From: Pseudomonas versuta
GTDB taxonomy: Bacteria > Pseudomonadota > Gammaproteobacteria > Pseudomonadales > Pseudomonadaceae
Length of the DNA: 64,000 nucleotides
Direction: 5' to 3'
Assembly (NCBI RefSeq): GCF_001294575.1
Contig: NZ_CP012676.1
Location: forward strand, 1,178,001 to 1,242,000
Positions 52,242 through 62,400 of this stretch are shown piece after piece. The notes beneath the pieces were generated by a model. It did not search any database, was not told the origin of the DNA, and saw nothing but the letters and a program-made list of their open reading frames with translations. Positions within the stretch are counted from its first letter, which is position 1. Each line of letters opens with the position of its first letter. The translations under genes were made by a program, and so were the position numbers.

Positions 52242-53101
52242 GCGAACTGACTTTCGACACCGTACTGCCCGCTGTGCGGGTGCAGCGCACAGCGTCAAGG
52301 GTGCGCCCCGGACCCTTTCTGGCCGTGACTTTTCTGGCCTTTCTGATCATCGCGGCGCTGGTGCCGCAACTGTTTGCCCACAGCGACCCGTTGGCGATCG
52401 TTCCCCACGATGCCTTCCATCCGCCGGGCTGGGCGCACTGGTTCGGTACCGATCAATCGGGGCGGGATATTTTTTCGCGGGTGATCTATGGCACGCGCCA
52501 GTCCTTGTTTATCGGCCTGGCCGCCACGGCACTGGCCATGGGCATTGCGATCGTCCTGGGTTTGCTGGGCGGCCTGGGCGGCGCTTATCTGGACCGCGGC
52601 GTCGGCTGGCTGCTGGAGATCCTGTTTGCCTTCCCCAGCCTGGTGCTGGCGCTGCTGTTCGTGGCGATCTTTGGCAGTGGCGTCGGTCCCTTGATCGTCG
52701 CCACCGGGCTGGGCGGGGCGCCGGGCTATGCGCGCATGGTGCGCGGTCAAGTGCTGGCGGTGCGTAACGCCGGCTACATCGAAGCTGCCGTGGCCCTGGG
52801 GCATCCGACACGGCGGATCATCCTGCGCCAGCTGTTACCCAATGCCATGCGCCCACTGATCGTGACCCTGACCATGGGCGTCGGTCAGGCCATTGTCTGG
52901 GCTTCGGCCCTGAGCTTTCTGGGGCTGGGCGCACCGCCGCCCGCGCCGGAGTGGGGGACGATGCTGTCGATGGGGCGTGACTTTGTTGCCAATGCCTGGT
53001 GGCTGACGTTCTTCCCCGGGCTGTTCATCGTACTGACCACGCTCTCGACCACGGTCGCCGGCCGCTATCTGCAACAACGTCTGGAGGGACGCCTGTCATG
53101 A
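52238..53101 (+). CDS. ABC transporter permease (DppC-like)
   Basis: A 287-residue permease. The N-terminal helix is followed by the periplasmic HWFGTDQSGRDIFSRVIYGTR segment diagnostic of DppC/OppC proteins, then the core with the ABC loop EAAVALGHPTRRIILRQLLP. Overlaps both neighbours by four bases (ATGA), implying tightly coupled expression of the transporter. Confidence 0.9.
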   Translation: MSELTFDTVLPAVRVQRTASRVRPGPFLAVTFLAFLIIAALVPQLFAHSDPLAIVPHDAFHPPGWAHWFGTDQSGRDIFSRVIYGTRQSLFIGLAATALAMGIAIVLGLLGGLGGAYLDRGVGWLLEILFAFPSLVLALLFVAIFGSGVGPLIVATGLGGAPGYARMVRGQVLAVRNAGYIEAAVALGHPTRRIILRQLLPNAMRPLIVTLTMGVGQAIVWASALSFLGLGAPPPAPEWGTMLSMGRDFVANAWWLTFFPGLFIVLTTLSTTVAGRYLQQRLEGRLS

Positions 53102-54810
53102 GTGACAAACACTTGATCGTTGAGGGCCTGTCCATCGAATTCGACGGCCAGATCGTGGTGCACAACCTGTCGTTTACCCTGGCCCCGGGCAAGACCCTGG
53201 CGCTGGTGGGTGAGTCCGGTTCCGGCAAGAGCGTAACCGCCCGCAGCCTGATTGGGCTGGCGGGCGCAGGGGCGCGGGTGAGCGCCCGGACCCTGAGTTA
53301 CGGCGGGCAGGATCTGCTGGGGTTGTCCGAGCGTGGCTGGCGCCGGCTGCGGGGCAAGGGCATTGGTTTCGTGCTGCAGGATGCACTGGTGTCGCTTGAC
53401 CCCTTGCGTGCGGTAGGCAAGGAAATCCTCGAGGTGCTCAAGGCTCACAATTGGGGCGATCGCCGCAGTCGCGGCGAACGGGTTATTGAGTTGCTGGATA
53501 AAGTCGGTGTGCCCGACCCCCGGTTGCGTGCCCGGCAACGTCCCGATCAGCTGTCCGGCGGCTTGCGTCAGCGGGCGCTGATTGCCAGCGCGCTGGCGCT
53601 GAGCCCGGGGCTGGTGATCGCCGATGAACCGACCACCGCACTGGATGCCACGGTACAGGCGCAAATCCTCGAAGTGCTGCAGGAAATCAAGGCCCGCGGC
53701 GACTCGTTGCTGATCATCAGCCATGACCTGGCGGTGGTGGCGCAGCTGGCGGATGAAGTGCTGGTGCTGCGCCATGGCGTGACCGTGGAGCAGGGGCCAA
53801 CGGAGCAGGTGTTGCGCAACCCGCGTCACCCTTACACCCGGGCCTTGCTGGATGCAGTACCTGCCGAACATGCACGGGGTACGCGCCTGTCGCCGGGGCA
53901 GCCTGCCGTGAGCGGGCCGCCCCGCTCGGGCGCTGACTCGCCGCTGCTGCTCAGGGCGAGCGGGCTGGGCAAACGTTATATCGGCCCCGATCATCAATCG
54001 CGGCAAGTGGTGGATGACGTCAGTTTTGAACTGCGGGCCGGGCGCACGCTGGGAATCGTCGGTGAGTCTGGCTCGGGCAAAACCACTGTCGCGCGCATGG
54101 TCCTCGGGCTGCTGGAACCCGACGCAGGGCGTGTCGAATTTCTTGGGCAGCCATGGACGGCGGCGGGCAGCGAGCGGGTCACGGAAAAACAGCGACGCCT
54201 GCATCGACGGGATATCAGCGTCATCTATCAGGACCCGCTCAGCTCTTTCGATCCGCGCTGGAGCGTCGGCCAGATCCTTGCCGACGCGCTGGATGTGGCG
54301 GGGTTCCAGGCCGGGCAACACGCTGCGCGCATCAGCCAACTGCTGGAACACGTGCGTTTGCCAGCCGAACTGGCCACGCGCCGTCCCTTGCAATTATCGG
54401 GTGGCCAGCGTCAGCGCGTGGCGATCGCCCGGGCCATTGCCAGCAACCCCAAAGTGATTATTTGCGACGAGCCGGTGTCGGCGCTGGACGTATCGGTACA
54501 GGCGCAGGTGCTCGACCTGTTGGCGGACCTGCAAGCCAGTCTGGGGCTGGCGTATTTGTTTATCTCCCACGACCTGGGGGTGATCCGCCATGTCAGCGAT
54601 CAAGTGCTGGTGATGCGTCACGGCAAGGTGGTGGAAAGCGCCCCGGTCGAGGACCTGTTTGACAACCCGCAGCATGAATACACCCGCCGCCTGCTGGGGG
54701 CTGTACCGCGCCTGCCCGGTGCCCAAGTGCAGCTGGTGGTGCCGCCGCTGGAAGCCGAAAACACCGCGTGGCTGTTTGATGAATCACAGCTATGGAAAAT
54801 CGCCATTTAA
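53098..54810 (+). CDS. Fused two-domain ABC ATPase (DppD-DppF type)
   Basis: A 570-residue protein carrying two complete nucleotide-binding domains that are separate DppD and DppF genes in E. coli. Domain 1: Walker A GESGSGKS (about 39-46), signature LSGGLRQR, Walker B VIADEPT. Domain 2: GESGSGKTT (about 322-330), LSGGQRQR, VIICDEPV. After each domain comes the oligopeptide-type C-terminal motif (NPRHPYTRALLDAVP; NPQHEYTRRLLGAVP). It should power the two upstream permeases. Confidence 0.92.
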   Translation: MSDKHLIVEGLSIEFDGQIVVHNLSFTLAPGKTLALVGESGSGKSVTARSLIGLAGAGARVSARTLSYGGQDLLGLSERGWRRLRGKGIGFVLQDALVSLDPLRAVGKEILEVLKAHNWGDRRSRGERVIELLDKVGVPDPRLRARQRPDQLSGGLRQRALIASALALSPGLVIADEPTTALDATVQAQILEVLQEIKARGDSLLIISHDLAVVAQLADEVLVLRHGVTVEQGPTEQVLRNPRHPYTRALLDAVPAEHARGTRLSPGQPAVSGPPRSGADSPLLLRASGLGKRYIGPDHQSRQVVDDVSFELRAGRTLGIVGESGSGKTTVARMVLGLLEPDAGRVEFLGQPWTAAGSERVTEKQRRLHRRDISVIYQDPLSSFDPRWSVGQILADALDVAGFQAGQHAARISQLLEHVRLPAELATRRPLQLSGGQRQRVAIARAIASNPKVIICDEPVSALDVSVQAQVLDLLADLQASLGLAYLFISHDLGVIRHVSDQVLVMRHGKVVESAPVEDLFDNPQHEYTRRLLGAVPRLPGAQVQLVVPPLEAENTAWLFDESQLWKIAI

Positions 54811-54834
54811 GCGTTATCAATGCAAGGAAATGCC

Positions 54835-56043
54835 ATGAGTAAGCTGTTTGCTGTAACCGAACGTCCCGTTGCTACGGTGGCAGAACTCAATGCCCGTGCC
54901 GACCGCCTGTTGCCGGAGATTGGCCAGGGTGCGGCGTTACGCGAACGCGATCGGCTGCTGCCGTTTGAGGCGGTGGCGCAGATTGCCAAAGCCGGCTTTT
55001 TTAGCGCCCGAATCCCGGTTCGCTATGGCGGCAGCGGCGGTTCGGTGAAAGAGGTGATTGGGTTATTGATCCGCATCGCGGCGGTGGACTCCAACGTTGC
55101 CCAGGCATTGCGCCCCGGCTTCGGCTTTGTCGAAGGGCTGCTGGCATCACGGGCAGATGATGCCGAAGGCGAGCGCGAGCGCTGGTTCGAGCGCTACCTG
55201 CAGGGCGCGGTGATCGGCAATGCGGGTTGGGAGGTGGGCGGCGCCAATGGCTCGATCAGCGCCCGGATTGTGCGTGACGGCGAGCATTATCGGGCCACGG
55301 GCAACAAGTACTACAGCACCGGTTCGTTGTACGCCGACTGGGTCAGTGCGGTGGCGCTGGACGAAAACGATCAGCCGGTGTCGTTCATCCTGCCGCGCAA
55401 CCGCGAGGGGCTCGAACTGCTGGACGACTTCGACGCCATGGGTCAGCGCCTGACTGCCAGCGGCACGACCCGCTTGAACAACGTCCAGGTGCTGACGCAA
55501 GAGATTCGCACCCGGACCGTGGAAGAGGGCAAGCGCACCATAGTCACCCCCTTCCTGCAATTGTTTCTGGCAGCGGTGCAGGCGGGTATTGCGCGCAATG
55601 CCCTGAACGATGCCGTAGCGTTTGCCAATGAGCATGCGCGGCCGATCAAACACAGCAGCGCAACCCGCTCGGTTGACGACCCTTACGTAGAGCTGAGCGT
55701 GGGCGATATCGCGGCCCGGGCTTTCACGGCTGAGGCGGTGGTGCTGCATGCGGCGCAATCCATCGACCGGGCGTGGGCGGGCGACCTTGATCCGCTATTG
55801 GTAGACCAGGCAGCGGTAAACGTTGCGCAGGCGCAATACATTGCTGCGGAGTCTGCGCTCAAGGCGGCGGAGCTGGTATTCGACGTGGGTGGCGCCTCGA
55901 CTACGGGGCGGGCCCACAACCTTGACCGGCACTGGCGCAATGCCCGCACGGTGGCCAACCACAACCCCCGGCAATGGAAAGCGGCGGCGGTGGGGGCGTG
56001 GCAACTCAAAGGCACCCCGCCCCCGACTTCCGGATTGTTCTGA
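54835..56043 (+). CDS. sfnB: SfnB-family sulfur-acquisition oxidoreductase (copy 2)
   Basis: A 402-residue acyl-CoA-dehydrogenase-fold flavoprotein, paralogous to the gene at 42166; it shares KYYSTGSLYADW with the first copy's KGYCTGSLYAHW and ends with NLDRHWRNARTVANHNP. It is the last gene of the transporter operon, 24 bases after the ATPase. AAGGA precedes ATG 54835; the ATG at 54820 is less likely. Probably oxidises the imported sulfur compound or an intermediate with reduced flavin. A repeat array follows directly. Confidence 0.88.
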   Translation: MSKLFAVTERPVATVAELNARADRLLPEIGQGAALRERDRLLPFEAVAQIAKAGFFSARIPVRYGGSGGSVKEVIGLLIRIAAVDSNVAQALRPGFGFVEGLLASRADDAEGERERWFERYLQGAVIGNAGWEVGGANGSISARIVRDGEHYRATGNKYYSTGSLYADWVSAVALDENDQPVSFILPRNREGLELLDDFDAMGQRLTASGTTRLNNVQVLTQEIRTRTVEEGKRTIVTPFLQLFLAAVQAGIARNALNDAVAFANEHARPIKHSSATRSVDDPYVELSVGDIAARAFTAEAVVLHAAQSIDRAWAGDLDPLLVDQAAVNVAQAQYIAAESALKAAELVFDVGGASTTGRAHNLDRHWRNARTVANHNPRQWKAAAVGAWQLKGTPPPTSGLF

Positions 56044-56064
56044 TCAAGGTTTGAGGACAGGGTT

Positions 56065-56910
56065 GTGCGGTTTTATGACGACTGTGTCGCCGGACGCAGC
56101 CTTCGTAGTCGCTGACGAGCTGCGCGAGGCTGCGATCGATTGCGCAGCGTTCGCAAGATTTTGGGACTGTGCGGTTTTACGCCGACAGCGTCGCCGGACG
56201 CAGCCTTCGTAGTCGCTGTCGAGCTGCGCGAGGCTGCGATCGATTGCGCAGCGTTCGCAAGATTTTGGGACTGTGCGGTTTCACGCCGACTGCGTCGTCG
56301 ATCGCAGCCTTCGGCAGCGACTACATAGCCGGGGTTTTGTAGTCGCTGTCGAGCTGCGCGAGGCTGCGATCGATTGCGCAGCGTTCGCAAGATTTTGGGA
56401 CTGTGCGGTTTTACGCCGACTGCGTCGTCGATCGCAGCCTTCGGCAGCGACTACATGGTCGGGGTTTAGTAGTCGCTGACGAGCTGCGCGAGGCTGCGAT
56501 CGACGACGCAGCGTTCGCAAGATTTTGGGACTGTGCGGTTTTACGCCGACTGCGTCGTCGATCGCAGCCTTCGGCAGCGACTACATAGCCGGGGTTTTGT
56601 AGTCGCTGACGAGCTGCGCGAGGCTGCGATCGATTGCGCAGCGTTCGCAAGATTTTGGGACTGTGCGGTTTCACGCCGACTGCGTCGTCGATCGCAGCCT
56701 TCGGCAGCGACTACATGGTCGGGGTTTAGTAGTCGCTGACGAGCTGCGCGAGGCTGCGATCGACGACGCAGCGTTCGCAAGATTTTGGGACTGTGCGGTT
56801 TCACGCCGACTGCGTCGTCGATCGCAGCCTTCGGCAGCGACTACATAGTCGGGGTTTTGTAGTCGCTGACGAGCTGCGCGAGGCTGCGATCGATTGCGCA
56901 GTGTTCGCAG
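56065..56910. repeat. Tandem array of 130-bp REPIN-derived units, partly as 260-bp dimers
   Basis: The GTAGTCGCTG core recurs at 56105, 56209, 56339, 56469, 56599, 56729 and 56859: the first step is 104 bases, then five steps of exactly 130. Each unit has the core and a matching inverted AGCGACTAC about 115 bases later. Two variants alternate from 56339 on (CGATTGCGCA with ATGGTC...TTTAG; CGACGACGCA with ATAGCC or ATAGTC...TTTTG), giving a 260-base dimer repeated twice. Located between sfnB2 and the RND operon. Confidence 0.92.
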
Positions 56911-56925
56911 GTTCAGGTTAGATGG

Positions 56926-58338
56926 TCAGCCTTCCCAGCCCCCTCCCAGTGCCGTCAACAATCCCACGCTGGCCTGCAACTGGCGGGTGCGCAGGGCTTG
57001 TACCGCGCGTTGGGCCTGTAGCGCCGCGGTCTGTGCCGTGACCACATCCAGGTAGCTCACCGCGCCAGCCTCGTAGCTGTTGGTGGCCAGCGCCCGGGTG
57101 TGTTCGGCTGCATTGGCCGCCGCCTGTTCATCCAGACCCTGTTGCCTCAGATCACGTAACTGCGCCAGGTTGTCTTCGACTTCGCGCACGGCATGCAGCA
57201 CCTGGCCGCGGTAGTGCGCCGACGCTTCTTCGAATTCGGCCCTGGCCTGGCGCTCTTCGGCATCCAGTCGGCCACCCTCAAAAATCGGCAGGTTGACCAG
57301 TGGCCCCAACGCCCAGAAACGATTGCTCGCCGACAATAAATTACCGACGCCCTGGGTCTGCCCGCCCAGTAGTCCGGTCAGGCTGAAGTCGGGATACCAG
57401 GCGGCCTTGGCCACGCCGATTTGCGCATTGGCGGCAAACATCCGGCGTTCGGCCGCGGCGATATCAGGCCGGCGCTGCAACAAGCTGCCGGGCAGGGCAG
57501 CGGGTTGCTCTGGCAGGCTCAGGGTCTGCTCGCTGGCCGGCAGGACAAAGTTGCTGGCCGGCTCACCCACCAGTTCGCCAATGGCGTGCTCGGTGAGGTT
57601 GCGCTGGCCGCGCACGTCGTCCAGTTGGGCCTCGGCTTCGGCCAGCTGGCTCTGGGCACGGGTCAGGTCAAGTTCGGAAGAAATCTGCCCCTGATAGCGG
57701 GCCCGGGTCAGTTGCAGGGCCTGGCTGTAATCATCCAGCGAACTGGACAGAATGCGCTGTTGTGCATCCAGACCGTCGAGCTGCACGTACAGGCTGGCAA
57801 GCTGGCGCTGCAAGCTCAGGCGGGCCACGGCCAGGTCATCTGCCGAGGCCTGTGCCCGGGCATCGCCCGCCACCACCTGGTTGCGGATTTTACCCCACAG
57901 GTCGAGATCGTAATTCAGCGCAAAGCCCGCGGTATTGCTGTTGTACACCGCTGGCTGTTCCGTACCGCGCAACGGCCGGCTGTCCGACTGGCGCTGGCGC
58001 AGCGGTTGCCCGCTGGCGGTTATCTGCGGGAATAGCCCGGCATGCAGCTGGCTGGCGTACGCCTGGGCGCCATCGTAATGCGCCAGGGCTGCCGCCAGGT
58101 CCGGGTTGGCCTTGAGCAGGCGCTGCTGCAGTGAATTCAGGCGTTCGTCGTGATACAGCCGCCACCACTGGGGGGACAGTTGATCGGCCGGTTGCGCGCT
58201 GTGCCACGGGCCGTCGCTGCTTTGTTCGCGATAGTGCTGTGGCAGGTCCAGTTGCGGCGGTTTGTAGGCCGGTGCCAGCGAGCAGCCCTGCAACGCCAGG
58301 GCCAGCAACAGAGCGCCGCGTTTAAGCTTTGGCTGCAT
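56926..58338 (-). CDS. RND efflux outer-membrane lipoprotein (OprM/NodT family)
   Basis: A 470-residue TolC-like channel protein. Lipobox ALQGC near residue 19 anchors it; the two tandem OEP repeats (about 60-250 and 265-460) form the barrel and periplasmic helical tunnel. LLQRRPDIAAAERRMFAANAQIGVAKAAWYPDFSL and SYEAGAVSYLDVVTAQ are typical of the NodT branch, cited here as separate conserved segments (LLQRRPDIAAAERR; GVAKAAWYPDFSL). ATG at 58338 has AGGAG six bases before. Last gene of the minus-strand efflux operon, overlapping the adaptor gene by 17 bases. Confidence 0.9.
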   Translation of the reverse strand: MQPKLKRGALLLALALQGCSLAPAYKPPQLDLPQHYREQSSDGPWHSAQPADQLSPQWWRLYHDERLNSLQQRLLKANPDLAAALAHYDGAQAYASQLHAGLFPQITASGQPLRQRQSDSRPLRGTEQPAVYNSNTAGFALNYDLDLWGKIRNQVVAGDARAQASADDLAVARLSLQRQLASLYVQLDGLDAQQRILSSSLDDYSQALQLTRARYQGQISSELDLTRAQSQLAEAEAQLDDVRGQRNLTEHAIGELVGEPASNFVLPASEQTLSLPEQPAALPGSLLQRRPDIAAAERRMFAANAQIGVAKAAWYPDFSLTGLLGGQTQGVGNLLSASNRFWALGPLVNLPIFEGGRLDAEERQARAEFEEASAHYRGQVLHAVREVEDNLAQLRDLRQQGLDEQAAANAAEHTRALATNSYEAGAVSYLDVVTAQTAALQAQRAVQALRTRQLQASVGLLTALGGGWEG

Positions 58339-59488
58339 GGTTGGCTCCTGCATCGGCAAGTTTGACCGGGTCGCCTTCGCGCAGGGCATCGGGCGGGTTG
58401 TCGATCACGGTGTCGGCAGGTTTGAGCCCTTGGTCAATCACCAGACGGTCACCCAGGTCCAGGCCGATATGGATGCTTTGCATATGCACATGCCTGGCGC
58501 TGTCGAGTACCGCCACCTGGGTGCCCTGGGCGCGGAAGATCAAGGCGCTGGCCGGAATGCTGACGCCATGGGTGTCGGGCGGGATTGCCAGGGTTGCCTC
58601 GGCGTAGTCCCCGGGCATCAGCACATCGCCGGGGTTTTGTGCAACAAACTGGGCCATCAGGGTGCCCGAGCGCTGATCAATGGCGGCCGAGTTGCCGATC
58701 AGTTTTGCATCGAAGGTTTGCCCTGGATGTTCCGGCACGCTGAGCTGCACCTGCATGCCCGGACGAATCACGCTGGCGTAGTTCTGCGGCACCGGTACGT
58801 ACAGGCGCAGTTGATGGGTGTCGGCAATGTCAAACAGTTCGGTGTCGCTGTCGGTATCGGCCTTGATCAGTTGGCCAATGTCGGTGTGGCGCGCAGTGAC
58901 GGTCCCGGCGAAGGGCGCGCGAATGGTTTTGTAGTCTTCCAGGCTGGACAGGCGTGCGTAGTCGGCTTCGGCCGCCTGGGCATTGGCTCTGGCGGCGGCA
59001 GCGTTGGAGGCTTTCTCGTCGGCTTCCTGGCGCGAGACCGAATGACTGGCCAGCAGGTTTTGCCAGCGCGACGCGGTGGTGGCAGCGAGCTTGGCGTTGG
59101 CCTGTTCTTGCAGCATATGGGCGCGGGTTTGCGCCAGTTGCTGATCAAGGTCTGGGCTATCAATGACCGCCAGCACCTGCCCGGCGGTGACCTTGCTGCC
59201 AATATCGCTTTGCCAGCTTTTGAGGTAACCGCTGACCCGGGCATGGATCGAGGCCTTGCTCCAGGCTTGCAGATGCGCGGGTAAACGCAGGGTGTCGCCA
59301 TGGGCATTTTGCTGCGGCTGGAACACGCTGACCACCGGCAGGGCAGCGACTTCGGTCCAGCTGGCGACCTCTTTTTCGTGGCGGCTGCGTGCCGCCAGCC
59401 CGTTGGCCACCAGCAGCGCGGCCAGGGTCAGGCCACCGATACCCAGGTACATCAAGCGCTTGCGCGAAGGTTTTTGATCAGACGACAT
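58322..59488 (-). CDS. RND periplasmic adaptor (membrane fusion protein)
   Basis: A 388-residue adaptor with one N-terminal membrane helix (about residues 12-32), biotinyl-lipoyl halves around a long coiled-coil hairpin (about 105-170, alanine- and glutamine-rich), then beta-barrel and membrane-proximal domains. HARVSGYLKSWQSDIGSKV and IRAPFAGTVTARHTDIGQ are the lipoyl halves. It couples the inner-membrane pump to the outer-membrane channel. Start at 59488 (MSSDQKPSRKR) sits inside the end of the pump gene. Confidence 0.92.
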   Translation of the reverse strand: MSSDQKPSRKRLMYLGIGGLTLAALLVANGLAARSRHEKEVASWTEVAALPVVSVFQPQQNAHGDTLRLPAHLQAWSKASIHARVSGYLKSWQSDIGSKVTAGQVLAVIDSPDLDQQLAQTRAHMLQEQANAKLAATTASRWQNLLASHSVSRQEADEKASNAAAARANAQAAEADYARLSSLEDYKTIRAPFAGTVTARHTDIGQLIKADTDSDTELFDIADTHQLRLYVPVPQNYASVIRPGMQVQLSVPEHPGQTFDAKLIGNSAAIDQRSGTLMAQFVAQNPGDVLMPGDYAEATLAIPPDTHGVSIPASALIFRAQGTQVAVLDSARHVHMQSIHIGLDLGDRLVIDQGLKPADTVIDNPPDALREGDPVKLADAGANHAAKA

Positions 59489-62400
59489 GGGTGGTTTCTC
59501 CAGCTGCAACGCGATTTTTTTCACGGCCGTGCACCAGGCTGAACACCACGGGCACGAACAACAAGGTGGCAACGGTGGCCAGCATCAGGCCGCCAATCAC
59601 GGCGCGTCCGAGCGGGGCGTTCTGTTCTTCGGAAAGGGCCAGCGGCAGCATGCCGATCATCATGGCCAGGGCGGTCATGCATACCGGCCGGAACCGGGTA
59701 TAGCCCGCTTCGAGCGCGGCCTTGAGGGCGTCGCCATGTTCAGCCAGCCGCTCGCGGCAGAAGCTCACCACCAGAATCGAGTTGGCAGTGGCCACCCCCA
59801 TACACAAGATGGCCCCGGTCAGTGCCGGCACCGACAAGGACGTGCCGCTGAGGAACAGCATCCACACGATCCCGGCCAGCGCGGCGGGCAGGGCGGTGAT
59901 GATCACGAATGGGTCCACCCACGACTGGAAGTTGACCACGATCAGCAGGTAGATCAGCACGACCGCGCCAAGCAGGCCCAGGCTCAAGCCGCTGAAGGCT
60001 TCATGCAGCGCGTCGATCTGGCCGTGCAGGGTGATGGTGGCGCCTTTGGGACGCAGGTCCGAAGCGCCATCAATCACTTTTTGCACATCGGCGGCCACTG
60101 AGCCCAAATCGCGGCCCTGAATGTTGGCGTACAGATCCAGGGTTGGCTCGATGTTGTAATGGGTGACCACCGCCGGGCTGTCGACCCGGGTGATGGTCGC
60201 CAGCCCGCCAAGGATTTGTGACTGGCCGTTGCTGCCGGTCACCGGCAAGGCTTCCAGCGAGGGCAGGCTGTCCAGCCGGTATTGCGGAGTCGCGGCAACT
60301 ACCCCGTAAGACACGCCGTTTTGCGGGTTGAGCCAGAAGGTCGGCGCCACCTGTGAACTGCCCGCCAGCGAGGCCACCATGCTGTTGGTGACATCACGTT
60401 CGGTAATTCCCAGGCCATTGGCCCGCAACCGGTCAACATTCACTTGCAGGGACGGGTAGCCGACCGATTGCTGAATCCGCAGATCGGCAATCCCCGGCAC
60501 ATGTTGCAGGCGACGTTGCAGCTCCAGGGCATAGGTGCGGTTGGCCGCGTCGTCGCGGCCGGAGATTTTCACGTCCAGCGGAGCCGGGGCACCAAAATTG
60601 AGGATCTGGGTGCTGATGTCGGCCGGCATAAAGGCAAACTGGCTGCCAGGGAAACTCTCGGGCAGGGCTTCACGCAAGCGTTTGACGTAGTCCGCGGTCG
60701 GGCTGTGGTCGGCCTTGAGGGTGACTTGAATATCGCCATCCTGCGGGCCGATGGTGCCGCTGCTGCTGTAGGCCATGTCGATGCCGCTCAGCGGAATCCC
60801 GATGTTGTCGATGATGGTGTCCAGTTGCTCGGCGGGGATGATTTCACGAATGCGCGACTCGATCCGGTCGAAGGCCGCGGCGCTTTCTTCAATGCGCGTG
60901 CCCAGCGGCAGGCGCACATGCAGCGCCAGAGCCCCGGCGTCGGTGGCCGCAAAGAAGTCCTGGCCCAGGCTCGGCAGCAACACGAACGAGGCCAGCACGC
61001 AGGCCATGAAGCCCAGCAAAAAACGCTTGCGATGGGCCAGGGCCAATTCCAGCACGCCGTAATAAGCATCGCGCCCGGCCGAGAAACGCCGCTCGAACCC
61101 TTGCTGGAAACTCAGCAGTGCCCGCACCGGTGCCGAATGCTGTGGGGTGTGCCGGTCGCCCTCGTGATGGTTGATGTAGCCATCTTCAGGGTGATGGCCT
61201 GGGCCTTGCTCCGGCACATGGGGCTTGAGCAGGAACATCGCCAGGGTGGGCACCAGGGTGCGCGACAGAATGAAGGAGGAGCCCATGGCGAAAATCACCG
61301 ACAGGGCCATCGGCCGGAACAGGTAGCCGGCAATCCCCTGCAACATGAACATCGGCACAAACACGATGCAGATACACAGCAGCGAGACGAATGCCGGGCC
61401 GACGATCTGTTTGGCGCCATCGAGAATCGCATCACGCACCGACTTGCCTTGCTCAAGGTGCCAGTTGATGTTCTCGATGGTCACCGTCGCATCATCCACC
61501 AGGATCCCCACCGCCAACGCCAGCCCTCCGAGGGTCATGACGTTCAGGGTTTGCCCGCTGAGGGCCAGCAGGGCAATGGCCGAGAGCACCGCCAGCGGGA
61601 TCGACACGGCAATGATCAGGGTCGAGCGCCAGCTGCCGAGGAACAGCAGAATCATCGCGCTGGTCAGCAGGGCGGCGATGATCCCTTCCTGGGCCACACT
61701 GCCCACCGACTGTTTGACGAACACCGAAGCATCGCCCAGCAGGGATGTTTTGAGTGAGGGCGGCAGGGTTTCGTTGATTCGCGGCAGCATCGAGCGAATG
61801 CCGTCGACGATCGACAGGGTCGAAATATTGCCGTTCTTCAACGCCGGCATCAGCACTGCCCGTTGCCCGTCCACCCGCACGATGTTGGTTTGCGGCGGCG
61901 AGCCGTCACGCACGTGGGCCACCTGGCCGATGGTAATCAGGGCGCCATTGACGGTCTTGATCGGCAGATCATTGAGCTCGTCGATGGCTTTGGGGCTGTT
62001 GTTGAGCAGTACCGTGTATTCATAGGTGCCGAGCTTGGCGGTGCCCACCGGGATGATCTGGTTTTGCGCTGCCAGTGCGTTGCCCACGTCCTGTGCCGAC
62101 AAGCCTTTGGCTGCCAGGGCCTGGGGGTCGAGGTCGAGGGTGATCTGACGCTGTTTACCGCCCATGGGGGTCGGCATGGCCAGACCGGGCAGCGAGCTCA
62201 GGGGCAGGCGGATTTTGTTCTGCACCAGATCGCGGATCTTGGCTTCCGAGAGCGTGGGACTGGAAAACGCCAATTGCAGGATCGGCACCGTGGAGGCGCT
62301 GTAGTTAAGAATCAGCGGCGGGGTGATCCCCGGCGGCATCTGCTTGAGTACGGTTTGAGACACCGCGGTCACTTGCGCGTTGGCGGTCCTGATATCGACG

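Noticed and set aside
56073..56848. Many 60-87 codon frames on both strands repeating the same peptide pattern
   Set aside because: They are translations of the REPIN-derived units, in both directions, with no ribosome binding sites.
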